Below are positions 29,914 to 33,534 of a stretch of 33,534 nucleotides of DNA, one piece after another. The position numbers were made by a program, and so were the translations under genes. The stretch spans positions 1-33,534 of IMG/VR virus record IMGVR_UViG_3300033553_000450. One strand, given 5' to 3'. Origin of the DNA: a virus. The notes beneath the pieces are model-generated. The model saw only the letters and a list, made by a program, of their open reading frames with translations. It had not been told where the DNA came from and made no database searches. Numbering within the stretch: the stretch's first letter is position 1; every line of letters begins with the position of its first letter.

Positions 29914-31658
29914 CCTATGCTGCAGAAATAGCCAAACTCTCGCGCACCCCGGTGGCGCTGCTGGTGATCCGCCTGGATCGCTGCGGCAACGTGTTCGGAT
30001 CTGCGCCCTGCACCGCCACCGGCGAGCCGTGCTACAACGGCTGGCAGACCTGCAAAGACCGGGCAAACTATACGCTCGAGACCATTGATCTGAAATTCTG
30101 CAGCGCTGAGGCTCCCGTGCCGTTTGCCGGTCCGCGCCCGTGGCTGCTCAAGGAAACTCAAGCCGCCACCGAGATCAAGGACAAGTTCTCCACCACGGCC
30201 CGCCTGACTTTTACCATGCACGATGAGCCCGACGCCGATGTCGGCCTCGATCCCTACCTGGCATTGCGCAGCGTGGTCCCGATCACCAGCTACTGGCGCA
30301 AGCTGATCGCCAGAAACCCGAACTATAACGGCCGACCGGTGCTCTATTATCGCGGCGTGCTCGGTATGGCCGAGGAAGACTTCGAGCTTGCCTGGCAGGG
30401 TCAGCTCGACGCCATCACCCTTGGCAACGGCCAGGCCAAGCTCGAGGTGGTTGATCCACTTAAAATGCTGGCCGATATCTCTGTGCCGCCCAAGCTGGCC
30501 GTGAAGCTGGCAGCCGATACGCAGGCCGCATCCGACAGCCTGAGCTTTGACAAGATCGACGGCTTGCCGAATGCTGGCGTCTTAAAGGTTGGTGAAGAGA
30601 TCATCACCTACACCGGCATCAACACCACCACGCGCATGGCCACAGGTTGCACCCGTGGCGCGCACGGCACCGTTGCCGAGACGCACAGCAGCGACACGAA
30701 AGCATCACTCTGCGTTTATTATCCGCCGACCAATCCTTTCGACCTGCTGGTGCAGATGCTTACCAACAGCAGCGACATCACGATCAGCAACCCGCCCGGC
30801 GCCGGAATCGCAGCGGCCAGCGTTGATGTGGCTGCTTTTGCCTTCTGGCGCGATTATCCGCACTGGGATGTGCCCTATTCGGCCCTGGTGACCGAATCGA
30901 CCAAGCTCGATAAGCTTTTTTGGGAAGTCGTGCAGCTGCTCGATTGCTCTGTGTGGTACAGCGAGGGCCAGCAGATCACCCTGCGGCGCAACATGCCGGA
31001 CGCGCCTGGCACAGCCTACCAGGGCTGGAGCGATAGCGCACACCTGGTCAGCAAATCCGTGTCGGTGGATCTCAACGAGGAAAGCCGCGTCGACCAGGTG
31101 GTGCTGCGCTATGACCTCACGCAGATCGGCAAGGCCAGCGATGAAACCGATTATCAATCAATCGATATCAGCGTCAACGCCGAGACGACAGGAGCCAACA
31201 GCTACAACAAACCAGCCGAGCAGGAGATCCTCTGCCGCTGGCTGCGCACGAGCTGGTCACCCTATCTGATCGAGGAAAAGATGCTCGCTTATATCCGGGC
31301 ACTGACCGCCAGACGCTTACTGAACCGCGCGGCCGCCATGGCGCTGGTCGATCTTGAAGTCGAGATCAAAGACGGCGGAGTGCGCACCGGGCAGAATGTG
31401 CGCTTGACCACCGACGCTCTGCTCATGCCCGACGGCTCGCCATTAGAAGAAAAACTCTTTCGCGTGGTTAAGCGTAATCCGAAAGGAGCCCGCCTGGCCT
31501 ATCGTCTTGTCCGCTTAACCGAGCAAAGGCTTGGCTATTTCGCCCCGGAGTCGGCTCCTGCTTATGCCGTTGCAAGTGATGCTGAGCGGGAATATGGATA
31601 TTTTAGCGACGCTGTTGGCCAGCTTCCGGATGGCAGCACCGGCCACGTTTATTTTTAG
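29910..31658 (+). CDS. Tail tip/hub protein with N-terminal cysteine cluster
   Basis: A 582-residue protein. The N-terminus has four close cysteines (CTATGEPCYNGWQTCKDRAN, then KFCSAEAP), a pattern common in tail-tip proteins of this phage group. Such clusters recall the iron-sulfur protein L of the lambda tail tip. A beta-rich hub follows, with a loop domain near 220-260 (VGEEIITYTGINTTTRMATG). It lies after the distal-tail-type protein and before the fibre genes, consistent with the central hub. It overlaps the upstream gene by four bases. Confidence 0.72.
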   Translation: MTYAAEIAKLSRTPVALLVIRLDRCGNVFGSAPCTATGEPCYNGWQTCKDRANYTLETIDLKFCSAEAPVPFAGPRPWLLKETQAATEIKDKFSTTARLTFTMHDEPDADVGLDPYLALRSVVPITSYWRKLIARNPNYNGRPVLYYRGVLGMAEEDFELAWQGQLDAITLGNGQAKLEVVDPLKMLADISVPPKLAVKLAADTQAASDSLSFDKIDGLPNAGVLKVGEEIITYTGINTTTRMATGCTRGAHGTVAETHSSDTKASLCVYYPPTNPFDLLVQMLTNSSDITISNPPGAGIAAASVDVAAFAFWRDYPHWDVPYSALVTESTKLDKLFWEVVQLLDCSVWYSEGQQITLRRNMPDAPGTAYQGWSDSAHLVSKSVSVDLNEESRVDQVVLRYDLTQIGKASDETDYQSIDISVNAETTGANSYNKPAEQEILCRWLRTSWSPYLIEEKMLAYIRALTARRLLNRAAAMALVDLEVEIKDGGVRTGQNVRLTTDALLMPDGSPLEEKLFRVVKRNPKGARLAYRLVRLTEQRLGYFAPESAPAYAVASDAEREYGYFSDAVGQLPDGSTGHVYF

Positions 31659-31667
31659 GAGGCTTTG

Positions 31668-32699
31668 ATGCCGGTTTTCGATCCAATTACAGAAACAGAG
31701 ATCACCCCTGGACAACCGATCGTCGGTTTGGGCGGCTTTGGGGAAAAGGCAAAGGAGAATTTTGATTATCTTTATGGCGCGGTCACCGGGTCTGCTGTCT
31801 CAGGGCTTCCAAACAACAGCTTTGAGGTTGATTCAGACAGCGATGGCACCCCGGACGGATGGACCAAGAATCTCTATGCCGGCGGCAGTGGCGGGATTGA
31901 TACGGTCAGCCCGATTCATGGTTCTGCCTGTATCAAGTTTGTGCATCCTGGTGGCGCCGGCAACGGTGGCGGCTACCTGACCTGTGATTATGTCTCTTGT
32001 AGTCCATTGGTCCCGGTGTTTTTGGAGCTCGCCCACTGGGTGACGAACGCGGCGATGCACAACCAGATCCAGCTGCTTTTTTACAATGCCGCAAAACTAT
32101 ATCTCAGCACGACAACGGTTTATGACGCCGCCCTCAACCCGACCACCCCGGGCCTGTTCTTGGTCGGCGCCACCCCACCTGCGTCGGCAAGATTTATGAA
32201 GGTGCGGCTGATCGGCGGGCAGACCGATGTGAACGCAGCAGGCTCAGCCTATTTCGACGGATCCACGCTCTCGCCGGTATTCGTAAACCGGAACCGTGCC
32301 GCCATTCAGGATTTTACTTTAAGCGAGGTAGGCTCCGGAACCAGCGACACATGGGTCAATGTTGGTGCCGCGCAAACGGCCATCCTGCCGATCAGCGGCA
32401 TCAAGCAGAACGTCTCATTCACGGCGGTAGGTCGCGGCTCGGTTTTCTGGGAGAATATTGAATCTGGCACTTCTGGATATTACAGCAGCTATGCGCGGTT
32501 CGTGGTTAACGGCCTGTATACATCAAATCAACAGTTTCTATCGACCAGTGGGACCAATCAGCTGTTGTCGTTTACCGTCGAGCTTCCTGCCAGCGTGGTT
32601 GGCCCGGTATCAATCCAGGCGCAGCTCTTCAGGGCGACCAGCGCAACGGCCTACATTGCCAAATCGACACAGGATATGGTCTGTGGCGCCAGCTTTTAA
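31668..32699 (+). CDS. Tail fibre/receptor-binding candidate with carbohydrate-binding module
   Basis: The 343-residue protein has an N-terminal attachment segment (FDPITETEITPGQPIVGLGG) and then a module of carbohydrate-binding type (LPNNSFEVDSDSDGTPDGW) that ends near 205. A C-terminal beta-rich part follows (SFTAVGRGSVFWENI). These point to a host-surface-binding fibre. AGGAGG before the ATG at 31668 is preferred to the upstream TTG. Confidence 0.7.
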   Translation: MPVFDPITETEITPGQPIVGLGGFGEKAKENFDYLYGAVTGSAVSGLPNNSFEVDSDSDGTPDGWTKNLYAGGSGGIDTVSPIHGSACIKFVHPGGAGNGGGYLTCDYVSCSPLVPVFLELAHWVTNAAMHNQIQLLFYNAAKLYLSTTTVYDAALNPTTPGLFLVGATPPASARFMKVRLIGGQTDVNAAGSAYFDGSTLSPVFVNRNRAAIQDFTLSEVGSGTSDTWVNVGAAQTAILPISGIKQNVSFTAVGRGSVFWENIESGTSGYYSSYARFVVNGLYTSNQQFLSTSGTNQLLSFTVELPASVVGPVSIQAQLFRATSATAYIAKSTQDMVCGASF

Positions 32700-32711
32700 C
32701 CGGAGGTTATT

Positions 32712-33062
32712 ATGGATGCACCCGTCACACACAACCTGACCATCTACCAGGGTCGCGACTTCCGGTTTTATATCGGTCTGCGCAACGATGACGACACCCC
32801 GATCGATTTGAGCTTGCGCACGAATAAAGCGCAGATCCGCGCTGCAAAGAGCTTGTCTTCTAGATTAATCGCTGAGTTTACCATTGATGATGAGTTGGCT
32901 GCAGATGGAGATCTTTATCTCATCCTGAACGATAGCCAAACCAAAGCGATCACCGACCTCGACGGCTGGTGGGACTATGCCACCAAGGATGCCAACGGCG
33001 TCGACGAGTCCTATGTGGCAGGTAAAGTGACTTTTGAGGGGAGTGCAACCGACAATGACTAA
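32712..33062 (+). CDS. Small tail/fibre-associated protein
   Basis: The 116-residue beta-rich protein (LTIYQGRDFRFYIGLRNDDD, TPIDLSLRTNKAQIRAAKSL) resembles small baseplate- or fibre-associated proteins such as BppU N-terminal domains, which join fibres to the tail tip. GGAGG precedes the ATG. It overlaps the next gene by eight bases. Confidence 0.6.
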   Translation: MDAPVTHNLTIYQGRDFRFYIGLRNDDDTPIDLSLRTNKAQIRAAKSLSSRLIAEFTIDDELAADGDLYLILNDSQTKAITDLDGWWDYATKDANGVDESYVAGKVTFEGSATDND

Positions 33063-33534
33063 AATACTGGTAAAAACAAACGAAGGCATCAAGGTTTTGG
33101 TCGGTCAAGGCGGCCCGGTCGGTCCAGCTGGCCCAGGAGTTCCCCTCGGCGGATCAAGTGGTCAGATTTTGCGGAAAAATAGCGCTGGCGACACTGACAC
33201 AGTATGGAGTAGCACTGCTCCGGATACCGACAAAGTATCAGGTGTCGCTGCGGCCACTGTTATCAGCCGGATCGGCGCGGTCGAGGTCGGCCAGGGTGCT
33301 GCGGTGATTGGTTACGCAACCAAGGCCTTGCTAAATGCTGACCTGGCGCATGGCGCCGGAACGGTTGCCTATGTGACCAATGACCCAACGCCCGCGAACA
33401 ACGGGACGTATTTGAAGGCAGGGGCCAGCGGGACTGGTTCTTGGGGTCAGTCGAGTTATGACCGGGTTGCTTTGGTTGAGGAACAATCTGACAAGACCAG
33501 CTCTAGAATCGTTACAGCGAAAGCCACTTTAAGG
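33055..33534 (+). CDS. Tail fibre protein, N-terminal part (runs off the window)
   Basis: An open frame of 160 codons continues past the end. It starts with a short beta segment, then a collagen-like GPVGPAGPGVPLGG, a typical fibre linker, and a repeat-like Gly/Ala/Thr-rich region (NDPTPANNGTYLKAGASGTG) often seen near phage fibre N-termini. GGGGAG lies upstream of the ATG. Its distal receptor-binding end is outside the window. Confidence 0.7.
   Translation, partial: MTKILVKTNEGIKVLVGQGGPVGPAGPGVPLGGSSGQILRKNSAGDTDTVWSSTAPDTDKVSGVAAATVISRIGAVEVGQGAAVIGYATKALLNADLAHGAGTVAYVTNDPTPANNGTYLKAGASGTGSWGQSSYDRVALVEEQSDKTSSRIVTAKATLR

Overview
The window is most of a Mu-type transposable prophage, read from a point just outside or inside its left end to the first part of the tail-fibre region; the right end lies beyond position 33534. 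The markers are a divergent S24 repressor and Ner-like regulator, a DDE transposase of the MuA family with its AAA+ partner MuB, GemA, Mor, and the Mu head-gene order (DUF2730, gp26-like, DUF3486, terminase, DUF935 portal, F, G, protease I with nested scaffold, decoration protein, T capsid, gp36, gp37). The tail is not Mu's. No sheath, contractile tube or Mu baseplate genes are seen. Instead there is a long tail-tube protein, a frameshifted chaperone pair, a short tape measure and a tail-tip set, as in the Pseudomonas B3/D3112 type of transposable siphophage. The host is a Gram-negative bacterium (lipoprotein signals, Mu-type lysis cassette) with GC-rich DNA; a proteobacterium or a Desulfuromonas/Geobacter-like organism would fit, but the sequence does not decide this.

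Layout. 1-495: the tail of an unidentified gene, then a non-coding stretch with an inverted repeat that could belong to the prophage end. 496-2018: three AT-richer minus-strand genes (DinD family, a small zinc-ribbon-like protein, a lipoprotein), probably cargo or host DNA. 2108-2999: immunity region, with the repressor on the minus strand, repeated operator-like sites, and a consensus early promoter facing right that has a perfect palindrome between its -35 and -10. 2997-3425: an odd minus-strand gene that the early promoter would transcribe as antisense. 3456-14110: early/middle operon (ner, transposase, MuB, many small proteins, gemA, mor), almost all overlapping or tightly spaced. Inside it, 11311-12833 is an AT-rich accessory block in which two coiled-coil zinc proteins sit between perfect 31-bp direct repeats, followed by a tandem-HTH protein related to the repressor's DNA-binding domain. 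14111-14366: control region with a terminator, then a dyad and -10 that look like a Mor-dependent promoter. 14367-16191: lysis cassette (GH108 endolysin, a phospholipase-A2-like protein, a holin-like/lipoprotein fusion, a DksA/TraR zinc finger). 16188-24459: packaging and head. 24577-33534: connector, tail tube, chaperones, tape measure, tail tip and fibre.

How it works together: repressor and Ner would set the lysis/lysogeny choice at 2781-2955; transposase and MuB replicate the genome by transposition; Mor then turns on the lysis-head-tail operon. The most unusual points are a Sec-type signal peptide on the major capsid protein, a textbook A-AAA-AAG -1 frameshift site in the tail chaperone, operator repeats that also encode the N-terminus of the repressor, the 31-bp-repeat cassette, a free-standing NrdD-tail-like peptide, and two small RMF-like proteins.
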